64,000 nt of DNA, from NCBI GenBank assembly GCA_003169895.1, contig PNAE01000007.1:799625-863624 (forward strand), in the 5' to 3' direction. Below are positions 19,629 to 31,242 of this stretch, piece after piece. A program made the translations under genes and the position numbers. The stretch is from Gemmatimonadota bacterium (GTDB lineage Bacteria > Gemmatimonadota > Gemmatimonadetes > Gemmatimonadales > GWC2-71-9). The stretch's first letter is position 1. Each line of letters begins with the position of its first letter. The notes below the pieces were generated by a model that saw only the letters and a list, made by a program, of their open reading frames with translations, did not search any database and had not been told where the DNA came from.

Positions 19629-20009
19629 ATGGCTGTCGTCACCGAAACAACCCGGACCACTACCTCTACCGCCGAGCGGGCCGTCGTCCCCATCCCAGGC
19701 CGGCCACGCGGCCTCGCTCGTCTCTCGCAGTTCATCGACTATGCCTTCTGGCTGCTTTACAGCCTGCTGTTCATCCGGTTGCTGCTGGTGTTCGTTGCCG
19801 CCAGTTCACAGGCCGGGTTCGTCCGGTTCATCCGCGACATCACCGATCCGTTCTTTGCGCCGTTTCGTGGCATCGTCGCGAACCAGACGGTTGAGGGCGG
19901 TTTCACTCTGGCGATTCCGATCCTCATCGCAATGGTCGTTTACGGGTTGCTGCATCTGGCGATCAACAAGCTGCTGCGAGTGATTGCGTATCGGCGGACC
20001 GCGGTGTGA
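19629..20009 (+). CDS. YggT-family membrane protein
   Basis: 126 aa. The ATG at 19629 has an AGGAG site 6 nt upstream; the 68 upstream codons of the frame are antisense to ku and rejected. A charged Thr-rich N-terminus is followed by two YggT-type hydrophobic blocks. The family pattern FVRFIRDITDPFFAPFRGIV is present. Related proteins are linked to membrane or division functions, but this one's role is unknown. Confidence 0.85.
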   Translation: MAVVTETTRTTTSTAERAVVPIPGRPRGLARLSQFIDYAFWLLYSLLFIRLLLVFVAASSQAGFVRFIRDITDPFFAPFRGIVANQTVEGGFTLAIPILIAMVVYGLLHLAINKLLRVIAYRRTAV

Positions 20010-20048
20010 CGTCATCCGGATCCTGGCCGGCCCTCGTTGGCGCCTGAA

Positions 20049-20324
20049 TCAGGGGCGGTTTTCGATCTCGCCCGCCGGTGTGCTCCCCGGTTCCTTCTTC
20101 TCGACCACCAGCGTGTAATGGGACGCCAGCGCCGCGATCGATCCGAGCGCCACCCAGATGGGGAGGAACATCGCGCCCATGATGCCCATCGTCAGTGGGA
20201 TCTCGAGCAGCGTATGCCCCGCTTCGTTCTTCACGATAATCCGGCGCGCGTTGCCTTCCTTGACCAGTTCCTTGACGCGGTCAACCAGCTTGTCGCCGCT
20301 GACTTTGTGCTCTTCGGTGGGCAT
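20049..20324 (-). CDS. DUF4342 protein
   Basis: 91 aa. The N-terminal part (KVSGDKLVDRVKELVKEGNARRIIVKNEAGHTLLEIPLTMGI) matches the DUF4342 domain, followed by one membrane helix (GAMFLPIWVALGSIAALASHY) and an acidic tail. Function unknown. Convergent with the YggT gene, 39 bp apart. Confidence 0.9.
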   Translation of the reverse strand: MPTEEHKVSGDKLVDRVKELVKEGNARRIIVKNEAGHTLLEIPLTMGIMGAMFLPIWVALGSIAALASHYTLVVEKKEPGSTPAGEIENRP

Positions 20325-20428
20325 GGGTTGTGCTCCAGGACGTGAGTTCCGTCAATACTAATCTGCGCGCACATGGTTGCGTTGCGGCCCTGAAACACCG
20401 TCGCGAAATCCCCTTGGACGACGGCAAT

Positions 20429-20935
20429 TCACGGTCTGCCGGGCCCGGCGCCTTCCGCTCCAGGATCGGCGAGGGCCTTGAGGTCGGCCTCGTCGGTGAA
20501 GCCGAGCGACTCCGAGTTCAGGCAGTGGCGTTGCCCGGTGGGGGGCGGCCCGTCGTCGAACACGTGACCGAGGTGCGCACCGCATCGGGTGCAGAGAATC
20601 TCGGTGCGAATCATCCCCAAGGCCCTGTCGACATGCGTCCCGACGTTCTCATCCGCAATCGGCTGGAAGAACGATGGCCAGCCGGTGCCCGAGTGGAACT
20701 TGGCGTTCGATGAAAAGAGCGGCAGACCGCAGCAGACGCAGCTATAGACCCCGTGCCGCTTGTTGTCGAGCAGCGTGCCACAGAACGGGGCTTCGGTCCC
20801 CTTGCCGCGGGCAACCCGGTATTGCTCCGGGGTGAGCAGCTGGCGCCACTCCTCGTCGCGCTTCTCGACTCGAGCGACCGCTACCGGACCGACGAGGGCG
20901 CCATCCCGGTTGAATACCTTGACCTGAACGTTCAA
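20429..20935 (-). CDS. msrB: methionine-R-sulfoxide reductase
   Basis: 168 aa starting at TTG 20935, chosen because AAGGAG lies 7 nt upstream; the frame's ATG at 20974 has no such site. It reduces methionine-R-sulfoxide in oxidised proteins. Visible features are the zinc ligands Cys66/Cys69 and Cys115/Cys118, FHSGTGWPSFFQP, GHVFDDGPPPTGQRHCLNS with the catalytic Cys138, and the usual LGF ending. Normal length for a cytosolic MsrB. Confidence 0.95.
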   Translation of the reverse strand: MNVQVKVFNRDGALVGPVAVARVEKRDEEWRQLLTPEQYRVARGKGTEAPFCGTLLDNKRHGVYSCVCCGLPLFSSNAKFHSGTGWPSFFQPIADENVGTHVDRALGMIRTEILCTRCGAHLGHVFDDGPPPTGQRHCLNSESLGFTDEADLKALADPGAEGAGPGRP

Positions 20936-21025
20936 CGATTCGCTCCTTGACACGCGGTCGGCGGTGGGATGCAAGCGGGAAGGTGCTCGACGGCAGGCGA
21001 TGAAGACAAGATCCTGGTCCCAGGG

Positions 21026-21175
21026 TCAACGAGACTTGAAGTATTGCACTTCCCGTTCGTGCTGCTCGGCAGCGGCCCGCGTCCTGAATGTTCCGAGATT
21101 GCGGCGCTTGCCCGTCTTCGGGTTCCGCTTGCGGGAATACAACCGGTACCCGCCAGAGGGGAGCTTGCGAATCAT
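21026..21175 (-). CDS. 49-aa basic protein, integrase Arm-domain-like
   Basis: A very short gene beginning MIRKLPSGGYRLYSRKRNPK and continuing TGKRRNLGTFRTRAAAEQHEREVQYFK. It has a GGAG site 6 nt before ATG 21175. The pattern of G-Y-R-L-Y-S strands, a Gly-Lys-Arg turn, LGTF and an amphipathic helix resembles the N-terminal Arm-type (AP2-like) DNA-binding domain of tyrosine integrases. No integrase catalytic region is nearby. It could be a stand-alone DNA-binding small protein or a relic; the clean start and stop favour a real gene. Confidence 0.72.
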   Translation of the reverse strand: MIRKLPSGGYRLYSRKRNPKTGKRRNLGTFRTRAAAEQHEREVQYFKSR

Positions 21176-21246
21176 GACGGACTCCGGGTCAGGCGGGGTG
21201 ACATCTCGCTCTCACGTTACTCGACAGCGGACTCACCCCGCTTAAA

Positions 21247-21260
21247 TGACACGAGTGTCA
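21247..21260. promoter_or_regulatory. 14-bp palindrome TGACAC-GA-GTGTCA
   Basis: Perfect 6-bp arms around a 2-nt centre, located about 70 bp upstream of the 49-aa gene's start. The size fits a small dimeric DNA-binding protein. No -10 element could be paired with it on either strand. Confidence 0.3.
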
Positions 21261-21322
21261 AGTTCTTGCCGTGGAGAAAGGTTAGTACCTCCGCCGCGTC
21301 GCTCAACACTCCTATCCACGGT

Positions 21323-21535
21323 CTAGGACGGCTGGGCCACCGCCCGTGCACACACCGGCGCGATCCGCAGAATCGGCTGGTTCCTGTCCACCGACCAGAT
21401 CGCCTTGCGTGTGGCCGACGTGAGCGCGTCGGCGTCACCGTTGGCGCGAATCACCAGGGTGAGCATGCCATCGGCAAACGGCCATTGGACTTCCGGGAGG
21501 TACACGGCGCCGCCCGGATAGTTGCAATGGCCCCG
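21323..21535 (-). pseudogene. remnant of an ADOP-type permease
   Basis: About 65 residues in one frame (NYPGGAVYLPEVQWPFADGM, then LTLVIRANGDADALTSATRKAIW, then SVDRNQPILR) match the periplasmic segment found near the middle of MacB/ADOP permeases, where a VYLP...VRTxGDP...AVR...DP/QP pattern is usual. There is no membrane helix, no start and no further permease sequence on either side. The rest of the 372-bp gap between 21176 and 21547 shows no gene. Confidence 0.65.
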
Positions 21536-21547
21536 GCGGTCAGCTGC

Positions 21548-22090
21548 TTACTGACCTCGGCTCGACGGGGGCACCATGCCGTTCAGCCGGAAATAAGTGA
21601 CAATGTTGCCGTAGTGCTCGTCGTCGTGCGCGGCGTTGGACATCAGGGCCCAGAGGCGATTGTGCTTCTGGCCGAACATGGTGATCTCCGCGCGAGTGGC
21701 CGCATCGCCCTGGGCGTAGGCCTTGGCACAGTACTCGGTCGATGCCTTGAGGGCGGCGACCAGTTCGTCCTTGGTGGTGCGGCTCTTCTCGATGTCGTCC
21801 TCCTTGCGCACGCTGTCACCGGTCGCGGCCGCGCAGAACATGTATTGCGACCCCGCCACGTGGCCGATCAACTGGCCGAAGGTGCGGACGTCGGGCGTTG
21901 GCCGGTAGGAGTACTTCTCGGCTGGCATCTCCTCGGCGGATTGGGTGATGTAGGTGGCGATCGGTTGCCAGACGCTGCGGACCGTGCTGACGGCGTGGTC
22001 GCCGTCGGCGACTGGGGTCGCCTGGCTGTGCAGCGGGGCGGCGGCGAGGGTAAGGGCGAAGACGATCAGATAGCGGGCTGATGGCTTCAT
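21548..22090 (-). CDS. secreted DinB-family protein
   Basis: 180 aa. A signal peptide (residues 1-23, ending LHSQA) precedes a four-helix DinB domain. The putative metal-binding triad is His77 (GHVAG), His155 and His159 (AAHDDEHYGNIV), the spacing expected of DinB/YfiT folds. Exported DinB proteins are common in this type of genome; enzymatic activity (metal-dependent thiol transferase or hydrolase) is unproven. ATG 22090 has GGAG 7 nt upstream. Confidence 0.88.
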   Translation of the reverse strand: MKPSARYLIVFALTLAAAPLHSQATPVADGDHAVSTVRSVWQPIATYITQSAEEMPAEKYSYRPTPDVRTFGQLIGHVAGSQYMFCAAATGDSVRKEDDIEKSRTTKDELVAALKASTEYCAKAYAQGDAATRAEITMFGQKHNRLWALMSNAAHDDEHYGNIVTYFRLNGMVPPSSRGQ

Positions 22091-22339
22091 GTGGCGGCTC
22101 CGGGTTGGGGATCTGACTGGTGCAGCATTTCCGGGATCGGGAAGAAGCTACGCCGGTACACGACGAACCGGCAGACGACCTCGGCGGTCGGTACCGCCAA
22201 CTCTGCGCAGAGCACGGCCACGTTTACGGGTCTACCATCGGGGAGTGTCACGTTTACGGTCGTTATCTCTTGCACGGACGGCCAGAACGAGCTCGGGACG
22301 TTCACATTCACGGTGCAATGGCTGACGGGATGCTAGTTT
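22091..22339. other. ambiguous interval before the TPP riboswitch
   Basis: Both strands carry open frames with GC-rich third positions. A plus-strand frame ends at 22336 with beta-rich sequence (ATFTGLPSGSVTFTVV). A minus-strand frame (22087-22311) overlaps the DinB start as ATGA but has no ribosome site. CACGTTTACGG is directly repeated at about 22220 and 22249. Neither frame could be assigned to a family. Confidence 0.3.
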
Positions 22340-25432
<3,093 letters not shown>

Positions 25433-25485
25433 GCCGAGCGTAATCCGGCGGTCTTTCCCTGCCTACTTCTCACTGAGTGCCCAGC

Positions 25486-25975
25486 ATGTGCCTCGCTCGA
25501 ATCGGCGTTGTCGCCACGCTCTTCGCGCTTCCATCCGTCGGGTTGTCCGCCCAGGTGGGCGATGCCGTGGTTCCTGACCTGGCGGCACTCATTGCCCGGC
25601 CTCATAGCGAAATGCAGCCGGTGCTCGAGCGGTGGAACACCGACCGCGCGGCGCTGGGTCGACGCTACAGTGTCGGGTATTCGCCGCAACGCAATCATCG
25701 CTACCGCTTGTTGTACGCGACCGACGGGCGAAGTGCGCCGGTCGTTCAACGGCAACTACTCACCGCTCTACCAGGCGGGTTACCTCCTCGGCGGCATGCA
25801 GCTGCGGTCACTGAATCACGAGCTAGTGGGTGGCAGAAAGATCACCGAGAAGCAATTCCACGACGCCGTGCTCGCGGCGGGCCCGATGCCGATCGAAATG
25901 ATTCGCGCCCTGCTCAAGCCGGATGTCAAGCTCACGCGGGACTTTGCGGCGAGCTGGAGGTTTGCGGAGCCGTGA
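25486..25975 (+). pseudogene. internally deleted, frameshifted DUF885 protein
   Basis: The first 80 codons (signal peptide MCLARIGVVATLFALPSVGLSAQ, then PDLAALIARPHSEMQPVLERW) match the start of secreted DUF885 proteins. Near 25715-25725 the coding pattern shifts to another frame, which carries the end of the same family (EVRRSFNGNYSPLYQAGYLL, MQLRSLNHELV, MPIEMIRALLKPDVKLTRDF). About 430 of the usual 600 residues, including any active site, are missing. A residual fusion peptide may be made from the first frame but should be non-functional. An assembly deletion is the main alternative. Confidence 0.8.
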
Positions 25976-26038
25976 ACGAGAGACGAGCGACGAGAGAGGA
26001 GGGAGGAGAACAGGCCCTCTCGGTTCTCCATTCTCGGC
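25976..26038. repeat. GAGACGA-type inverted repeat after the DUF885 remnant
   Basis: Starts directly at the DUF885 stop: GAACGAGAGACGAGCGACGA followed by an imperfect right arm (CCTCTCGGTTCTCCATTCTCGG). Divergent from the other copies but in the same stop-adjacent position. Confidence 0.6.
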
Positions 26039-26247
26039 TTGCGGTCATGACGGACGGCCGGGCGCCATCTGACCGCACCCCGCCTGTCTAATTGACAAGC
26101 GACGCTGCCGGGCTGACCGAACGCCGGGTCGCGGGCTGCCGGGACTGCAGGCTATGACTGGCACGGCGGATGCTTGGTCATCATTCGGGGCGACCGGTGT
26201 CGCCACGAACCAATCCCACAGTGCCCGCGACGGGCAGGAGCAGTACC

Positions 26248-26628
26248 ATGCGCAATCGCAGCGGCTGGAGCAACTGGCCCAATAATCAACTCACCGTCGA
26301 ACCGGTGATCGATCGCTTCTTCGCCCGCGCATTCGATGTGCCGGTATGGAGCGGCGGCGCTGACGTGCAGGAGTTGGCTGATCACGCCCAGATCACGCTG
26401 GACGTGCCCGGCGTCAAGCCGGAACAGATCACCGTGTCGGCGGAGCATCGAACGCTCACCGTGAAGGTCGAGCGCGAAGACCGCGCGCCGTACGTGCGCC
26501 AGTACACGATCGGCACGAAGTTCGACCTCACGCAGGTGCAGGCGAAGCTCGAGCTCGGCGTGCTGACGCTGACGCTGCCCAAGGCCGCCGAGGCGCAGCC
26601 CAGAAACGTGCCGGTGATGGTGGCGTGA
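26248..26628 (+). CDS. Hsp20/alpha-crystallin small heat-shock protein
   Basis: 126-aa ATP-independent holdase chaperone. The alpha-crystallin domain spans about residues 35-122, with DVQELADHAQITLDVPGVKPEQITVS and GVLTLTLPKA, where the LTLTLPK segment is the conserved end of the fold. A short N-terminal arm contains RFFARAFD. ATG 26248 has AGGAG 8 nt upstream; the 26 upstream codons of the frame are rejected. The 210 bp upstream hold no other supported gene. No CIRCE-like element was seen. Confidence 0.93.
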   Translation: MRNRSGWSNWPNNQLTVEPVIDRFFARAFDVPVWSGGADVQELADHAQITLDVPGVKPEQITVSAEHRTLTVKVEREDRAPYVRQYTIGTKFDLTQVQAKLELGVLTLTLPKAAEAQPRNVPVMVA

Positions 26629-26649
26629 TTCCGGGGAAGCTCGATGGTG

Positions 26650-26733
26650 GTACGACGTGAAAGGTGAAACGTGAGGCGGGGGCTCCGATTACACTGGAGC
26701 TCCCGTCTCACGTTTTACGTTTCACCTTCTACG
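26650..26733. repeat. GTGAAAC-type inverted repeat
   Basis: Left arm about 26655-26686 and right arm about 26696-26728 pair through AAGGTGAAACGT, CGTGAG and GGAGCTCC, with 7-nt length differences that correspond to one heptamer unit. It sits 20-30 bp after the hsp20 stop and ends 30 bp before the aldehyde dehydrogenase start. Structurally like the GAGACGA elements but with a different core. Confidence 0.75.
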
Positions 26734-26764
26734 GCTTGTTGCGCCGCCTCATTCCGGAGGTCCC

Positions 26765-28129
26765 ATGTTCACCGCCAGCAACCCCGCCACCGGCGAAACC
26801 GTCGGCACCTACCCGGCCCACAGTACCGTTGAGATGCGCGCCGCCCTGCGCCGGGCGGACAAGACCTGGAAGAGTTGGCGCGAGACCAGTTTTGCCGAGC
26901 GTGCCGGCCTGATACGTGGGGTGGGGCAGCTGTTGCGCGACCGCGCCGACCGGTACGGTCGCCTCATGGCGCTCGAAATGGGGAAGCCGATCGCCGCTGG
27001 GCGAGCTGAATCGGAAAAGTGCGCCACTGCCTGCGACTACTACGCTGCCCACGCCGAGCAGTTCCTTGCGGATGAGATGATCTCGACTGACGCATCGCGC
27101 AGCTATGTGCGTTACGAGCCGCTAGGGCCGGTGCTGGCCATCATGCCGTGGAACTTTCCCTTCTGGCAGGTGCTGCGGTTCGCTGCGCCGACGCTCATGG
27201 CCGGCAACGTGGCACTGCTCAAGCACGCGGCCAATGTTCCAGGATGCGCCCTCGCGATCGAGGAACTCTTTCGCGACGCCGGATTTCCTGGCGGCATATT
27301 CACCACCCTCCTGATCGACCACACCCAGTTGCGCGCCGCGATTCGACATTCGGCAGTTCGCGCCGTGACGCTCACCGGCAGCACCGCGGCCGGTCGCATC
27401 GTGGCCCGCCAGGCGGGCGACCGCCTCAAGAAGACCGTGCTCGAGCTCGGCGGCAGCGATCCCTACCTCATTCTCGAGGACGCCGATCTTGACCTGGCGG
27501 TGGAAACATGCGTCAGCAGCCGGCTGATCAATTCCGGCCAGAGCTGTATCGCGGCGAAACGGTTCATCGTGGTTGCCGCGATTCGCGACGAGTTCGAGCA
27601 GCGGTTCGTCGAACGGATGCGCCGAGCCAAGATGGGTGATCCGCTGGACGAGTCCAACGACGTTGGTCCGCAGGCCCGGCGCGACCTGCGTGACGCTTTG
27701 CACGCGCAGGTCCAGCAGAGTACGTCTAAGGGCGCACGGTGTGTGCTGGGCGGCGAAATCCCGGCGGGGCCCGGCGCTTTTTATCCGCCAACGGTGTTGA
27801 CGGATGTTGGCCGGGGAATGGCGGCGTACGAGGAAGAACTGTTCGGGCCGGTGGCGGCGATCATCCCGGTCAAGAACGAGAAGGCCGCGATCAAGGTGGC
27901 CAATGACAGCGTCTTCGGCCTGGGCGCAGCGGTGTTCACCCGCGACGCGGCGCGGGGCGAGCGGATCGCGGCGACCGAGCTCGCCGCCGGTTCATGTTTC
28001 GTCAACGCCAGCGTGCGATCCGATGCGCGGCTGCCGTTCGGGGGGATCAAGGAGAGCGGATATGGGCGCGAGCTGTCGCACCACGGCATTCGCGAGTTCG
28101 TCAATGTGAAGACGGTGTACGTGAAGTAG
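26765..28129 (+). CDS. NAD(P)-dependent aldehyde dehydrogenase (succinate-semialdehyde type)
   Basis: 454 aa. Catalytic Cys261 lies in SGQSCIAAKR and the general base Glu227 in LELGGSDP. PWNFPFWQ and LTGSTAAGR form the cofactor-binding region. Length and sequence match the short GabD/YneI-like succinate-semialdehyde dehydrogenases, which would feed GABA or succinate semialdehyde into the TCA cycle; the exact substrate cannot be read from the sequence. ATG 26765 has GGAGG 5 nt upstream. Confidence 0.93.
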   Translation: MFTASNPATGETVGTYPAHSTVEMRAALRRADKTWKSWRETSFAERAGLIRGVGQLLRDRADRYGRLMALEMGKPIAAGRAESEKCATACDYYAAHAEQFLADEMISTDASRSYVRYEPLGPVLAIMPWNFPFWQVLRFAAPTLMAGNVALLKHAANVPGCALAIEELFRDAGFPGGIFTTLLIDHTQLRAAIRHSAVRAVTLTGSTAAGRIVARQAGDRLKKTVLELGGSDPYLILEDADLDLAVETCVSSRLINSGQSCIAAKRFIVVAAIRDEFEQRFVERMRRAKMGDPLDESNDVGPQARRDLRDALHAQVQQSTSKGARCVLGGEIPAGPGAFYPPTVLTDVGRGMAAYEEELFGPVAAIIPVKNEKAAIKVANDSVFGLGAAVFTRDAARGERIAATELAAGSCFVNASVRSDARLPFGGIKESGYGRELSHHGIREFVNVKTVYVK

Positions 28130-28133
28130 CGGT

Positions 28134-28172
28134 ATACCCTCAACACTTGATTGAATCAACTGTTGAGGGTAT
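28134..28172. promoter_or_regulatory. 39-bp palindromic operator upstream of PadR
   Basis: Outer arms ATACCCTCAACA and TGTTGAGGGTAT are perfect 12-bp inverted repeats; the inner TTGATT-G-AATCAA extends the symmetry, giving 18 of 19 paired positions. It lies 9-47 bp before the PadR start, where a repressor would block transcription of padR and both permeases. Very likely the binding site of the PadR protein encoded next to it. Confidence 0.8.
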
Positions 28173-28180
28173 GCTCCGGC

Positions 28181-28522
28181 ATGCCAACCGAACTCGACCT
28201 GTTGCAGGGCACCCTCGATGTGCTGGTCCTCCGGGCGTTGTCGTGGCGGTCCATGCATGGCTACGCCATTGCGCGCTTCATCCACCAGGGATCGGATGGG
28301 GCGTTCACCATCCTCGACGGCGCGCTGTACACATCGCTCCACCGGATGGAGGAGCAGGCGTGGGTCGCCTCGGAATGGGGCATTTCGGATAAAGGAAAGC
28401 GCGCCAAGTTCTACCGGCTGACACCGGTGGGGAAGCGCGCGTTGCGCGCGGAAACGGCGTCGTGGCAGCAGTACGTCAGGGCGGTGACCGGCGTACTCGG
28501 TGCCGTCCCGGCGGCGACGTGA
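28181..28522 (+). CDS. PadR-family transcriptional regulator
   Basis: 113 aa from ATG 28181 ([20 protein letters not shown]). The PadR winged helix is complete: MHGYAIARFIHQGSDGAF, ILDGALYTSLHRMEEQAWV, and RAKFYRLTPVGKRAL. It probably represses its own operon through the 39-bp palindrome just upstream. Its stop overlaps the first ADOP start as GTGA. Confidence 0.94.
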   Translation: MPTELDLLQGTLDVLVLRALSWRSMHGYAIARFIHQGSDGAFTILDGALYTSLHRMEEQAWVASEWGISDKGKRAKFYRLTPVGKRALRAETASWQQYVRAVTGVLGAVPAAT

Positions 28523-31242
28523 GGTTCGTGCCGGACGGATGGCGCCGGCTGTTCCGCATCTGGCGGCGGTCGCCCGCCCGCGACGTCGACGCAGAGCTGG
28601 CCTTCCATTTTGACGAACGGATCGCCGAGCTCGTCGCGGGCGGCATGCCGGGTGACGAGGGGCGCCGCGTGGCGACGCACGAATTCGGCGACCTGGAGTC
28701 GGTGCGCGCCCGGCTGATGGCGATTGACACGCGGATCGCCGAGCAAGAGACGCGTCGGGAATGGTGGGACGGTTTCCGGGGCGACGTGCAGTACGTCGTC
28801 CGCACGCTGCAGCGTTCTCCTGGGTTCGTCATCACGGTGGCGCTCACGCTGGCGCTCGGCCTCGGTGCTAACGCGGCGATCTTCTCGCTGCTGGATCGAC
28901 TCTTCTTCCGGCCGCAGCCTGGCATCGTGCATCCGGCAGACATTCACCGTATCTATGAATTCCAGCCGCCGAAGCTGGGAGCGCCGCCACCGACCGCCTC
29001 GCACCCGAACGACGTCCAGGCGGTATTCGCCTACCCACAATATCGTGAGCTGCGCGCCGCCCTTCCGATGAACACGCCGTTCGCCGGTTACTACACTGGC
29101 ACGGGTGCCTACGGCCCAGGAGACCAAGCGCCGAAGCTGGCGGAGAGCTACGTCCTCGGTGACTACTTCGCGTTGTTGGGCGCGCGGCCTGCCGCCGGCC
29201 GTTTCTTCACGCCGGAAGAGATGCGTATCGAAACGCCGCTGGCCTTGGTGGTCATCAGCACTCGGCTCTGGAAGTCGCAGTTTGGCGGAAGCCCGGATGC
29301 GATTGGGCAGACCGTGGAGATCGACGGTCATCGCCATCAGATTATCGGTGTGGTTGCCGCACCGTTTCACGGGCCGGACAACGACGCGGTAGATATCTGG
29401 GTCCCGCTGAACACGCTGCAGGGTTTCAAGCCCAGTGCATCGCCGTGGTACGAGGGGACGCACTCGTTCAACATTCGGACCCTGTTCGTCGCGTCGACGG
29501 TGCAGCAGGTCCAGGCGGCAGCACATGCGGCTGAAATGGTCTTCCGTCACGGCAGCATTTTGCCCGATTCATTGGCTCAAGCACGCATCGGCAGCGTCGT
29601 CGAACCCGTGATGCCGGGTTTCGATCGCTCCAATGTGAATATCGCGACGCGACTGGCGGGAGTGTCTCTGATCATCCTGCTGATCGCCTGCGCCAACGTC
29701 GGCAATCTCCTGCTGGCGCGCGGGATGCGCCGTCGCAAGGAAATCTCGGTACGCCTCGCCCTCGGCGTGAGTCGCCGTCGCCTGATTCGCCTGCTGATGA
29801 TCGAGGGCTTGCTCGTCTCGCTGTGCGGTGCCGGAATCGCATTGATCGCGGCGCTATGGGGTGCCAACGCGCTGCGTCATCTGTTGCTAGCTGGCAGCCA
29901 GTGGGCTGACGGACCAATCGACCATCGGATCATCGCGTTCACGCTGGTGCTCTCGGTGGTCACCGGCCTGGGTGCCGCGCTGATTCCCGCCATTCAGTCG
30001 AGCAATCCTGACCTGGTCTGGACCCTCAAGGCGGGCGCGCGCGAGGGAAGTTTCCAGCGTTCCCGTTTCCGGAGCGGACTATTGATCGCGCAGGCCGCGC
30101 TCTCTGTCGTGCTGCTGACGGGCGCCGGACTCTTTGTGCGCAGCCTGCATAGCGTGGAGACCGAGGACATCGGCTACGACGGCGACCGGTTGATCTTCGC
30201 GGATGTGGGCTGGAACCAGGAACTGAGCGATCACTCCCAGGATCTTGCGATCCATTTCCCGGAGTTCCTGGCACGGGTGCGTGCAATTCCCGGGATCGAG
30301 AGGGTTGCGGTGACCGGAATTGCGCCGATGCGCGGAATGTACTTCATGGATGTTCATCTTCCCGGCCGCGACTCCGTGCCACGGACCGCAACGAGCCAGC
30401 CAACCACCTCGGTTGTTTCACCAGAGTTTTTCAGTACGGTCGGGATTCACGTGATCAGCGGCCGTGGCATCTCGACCGACGACGGAGCTGGGGCGGCCCC
30501 GATCCTGGTGGTCAACCAGACCATTGCCCGCATGTTTTGGCCCGGTCAAAGTCCCATTGGCAAGTGTGTCATCCTCGGGGAGGCGGCGAGCGCGTGCCGT
30601 CAGGTTGTTGGCGTAGTGTCGGACGCACACGAGAGAACTGTCGTGCAGGAAAGCGTATCGATGCAGATGTACATCCCGATGGCGCAGGACAAGAACTCTG
30701 ATCGCGGGGTATTGATGATCCGCGCTGAGCGTGGCGCATTTGCCGCCCTCGCTCCGGCCATTCGCCGGGCGACGATTGCGACGTATGGACAATGGGCGTT
30801 GCCCCGGGTCCATGCCATGAGCGAATTCCTCGACGCCCAGCTCCACCCGTGGCGATTGGGGGCGGCACTCTTCTCCGCGGCGGGGTTGCTCGCCCTGATC
30901 GTCTCGCTGGTGGGGATGTACAGCACAATTTCCTACATCTATTCGCAGCGGACGCACGAGATCGGTGTGCGCTTGGCGCTCGGGGCGCAGGGCAATCACG
31001 TCGTGCGGCTGGTGATCGGCGATGGGGTTCGGGTGGTGTTGGTCGGGGTGTTGATCGGTGTTGGACTGTCGCTGGCCGGCGGCAGCCTGGTGGCGTCAAT
31101 GCTCTACCACACTTCGCCGCGCGACCCGGTTGTGCTCACCACCGTGTCGATCACCCTGCTGCTGGTCGCCGTTGGCGCCTGCGTCGTTCCCGCGTGGCGC
31201 GCAGTTCGCATCGATCCCGCGACGGCGCTCCGCGCCGAGTGA
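28519..31242 (+). CDS. ADOP/MacB-type ABC permease, first of a pair
   Basis: 907 aa starting at GTG 28519, which overlaps the PadR stop. The N-terminal ADOP segment (VPDGWRRLFRIWRR...DVDAELAFHFDERIAELVAGG) precedes helix 1 (TLALGLGANAAIFSLLDRL). Next come the first periplasmic domain, a helix triplet (SLIILLIACANVGNLLLARGMRRRKE), the second periplasmic domain, and the C-terminal helices ending in FxxY/R-type RAVRIDPATALRAE. No Walker motifs. Clearly paralogous to the next gene. Confidence 0.93.
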   Translation: MRFVPDGWRRLFRIWRRSPARDVDAELAFHFDERIAELVAGGMPGDEGRRVATHEFGDLESVRARLMAIDTRIAEQETRREWWDGFRGDVQYVVRTLQRSPGFVITVALTLALGLGANAAIFSLLDRLFFRPQPGIVHPADIHRIYEFQPPKLGAPPPTASHPNDVQAVFAYPQYRELRAALPMNTPFAGYYTGTGAYGPGDQAPKLAESYVLGDYFALLGARPAAGRFFTPEEMRIETPLALVVISTRLWKSQFGGSPDAIGQTVEIDGHRHQIIGVVAAPFHGPDNDAVDIWVPLNTLQGFKPSASPWYEGTHSFNIRTLFVASTVQQVQAAAHAAEMVFRHGSILPDSLAQARIGSVVEPVMPGFDRSNVNIATRLAGVSLIILLIACANVGNLLLARGMRRRKEISVRLALGVSRRRLIRLLMIEGLLVSLCGAGIALIAALWGANALRHLLLAGSQWADGPIDHRIIAFTLVLSVVTGLGAALIPAIQSSNPDLVWTLKAGAREGSFQRSRFRSGLLIAQAALSVVLLTGAGLFVRSLHSVETEDIGYDGDRLIFADVGWNQELSDHSQDLAIHFPEFLARVRAIPGIERVAVTGIAPMRGMYFMDVHLPGRDSVPRTATSQPTTSVVSPEFFSTVGIHVISGRGISTDDGAGAAPILVVNQTIARMFWPGQSPIGKCVILGEAASACRQVVGVVSDAHERTVVQESVSMQMYIPMAQDKNSDRGVLMIRAERGAFAALAPAIRRATIATYGQWALPRVHAMSEFLDAQLHPWRLGAALFSAAGLLALIVSLVGMYSTISYIYSQRTHEIGVRLALGAQGNHVVRLVIGDGVRVVLVGVLIGVGLSLAGGSLVASMLYHTSPRDPVVLTTVSITLLLVAVGACVVPAWRAVRIDPATALRAE

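Noticed and set aside
22087-22311. 74-codon minus-strand frame overlapping the DinB start as ATGA
   Set aside because: Operon-like overlap and good third-position GC, but no ribosome site, no family, and an equally good frame on the other strand; left as an ambiguous interval.
26092-26097. TTGACA as the -35 of an hsp20 promoter
   Set aside because: No acceptable -10 element 16-18 nt downstream.
26154-26285. 43-codon frame overlapping the hsp20 start
   Set aside because: No ribosome site and no recognisable sequence; hsp20's own AGGAG site lies within it.
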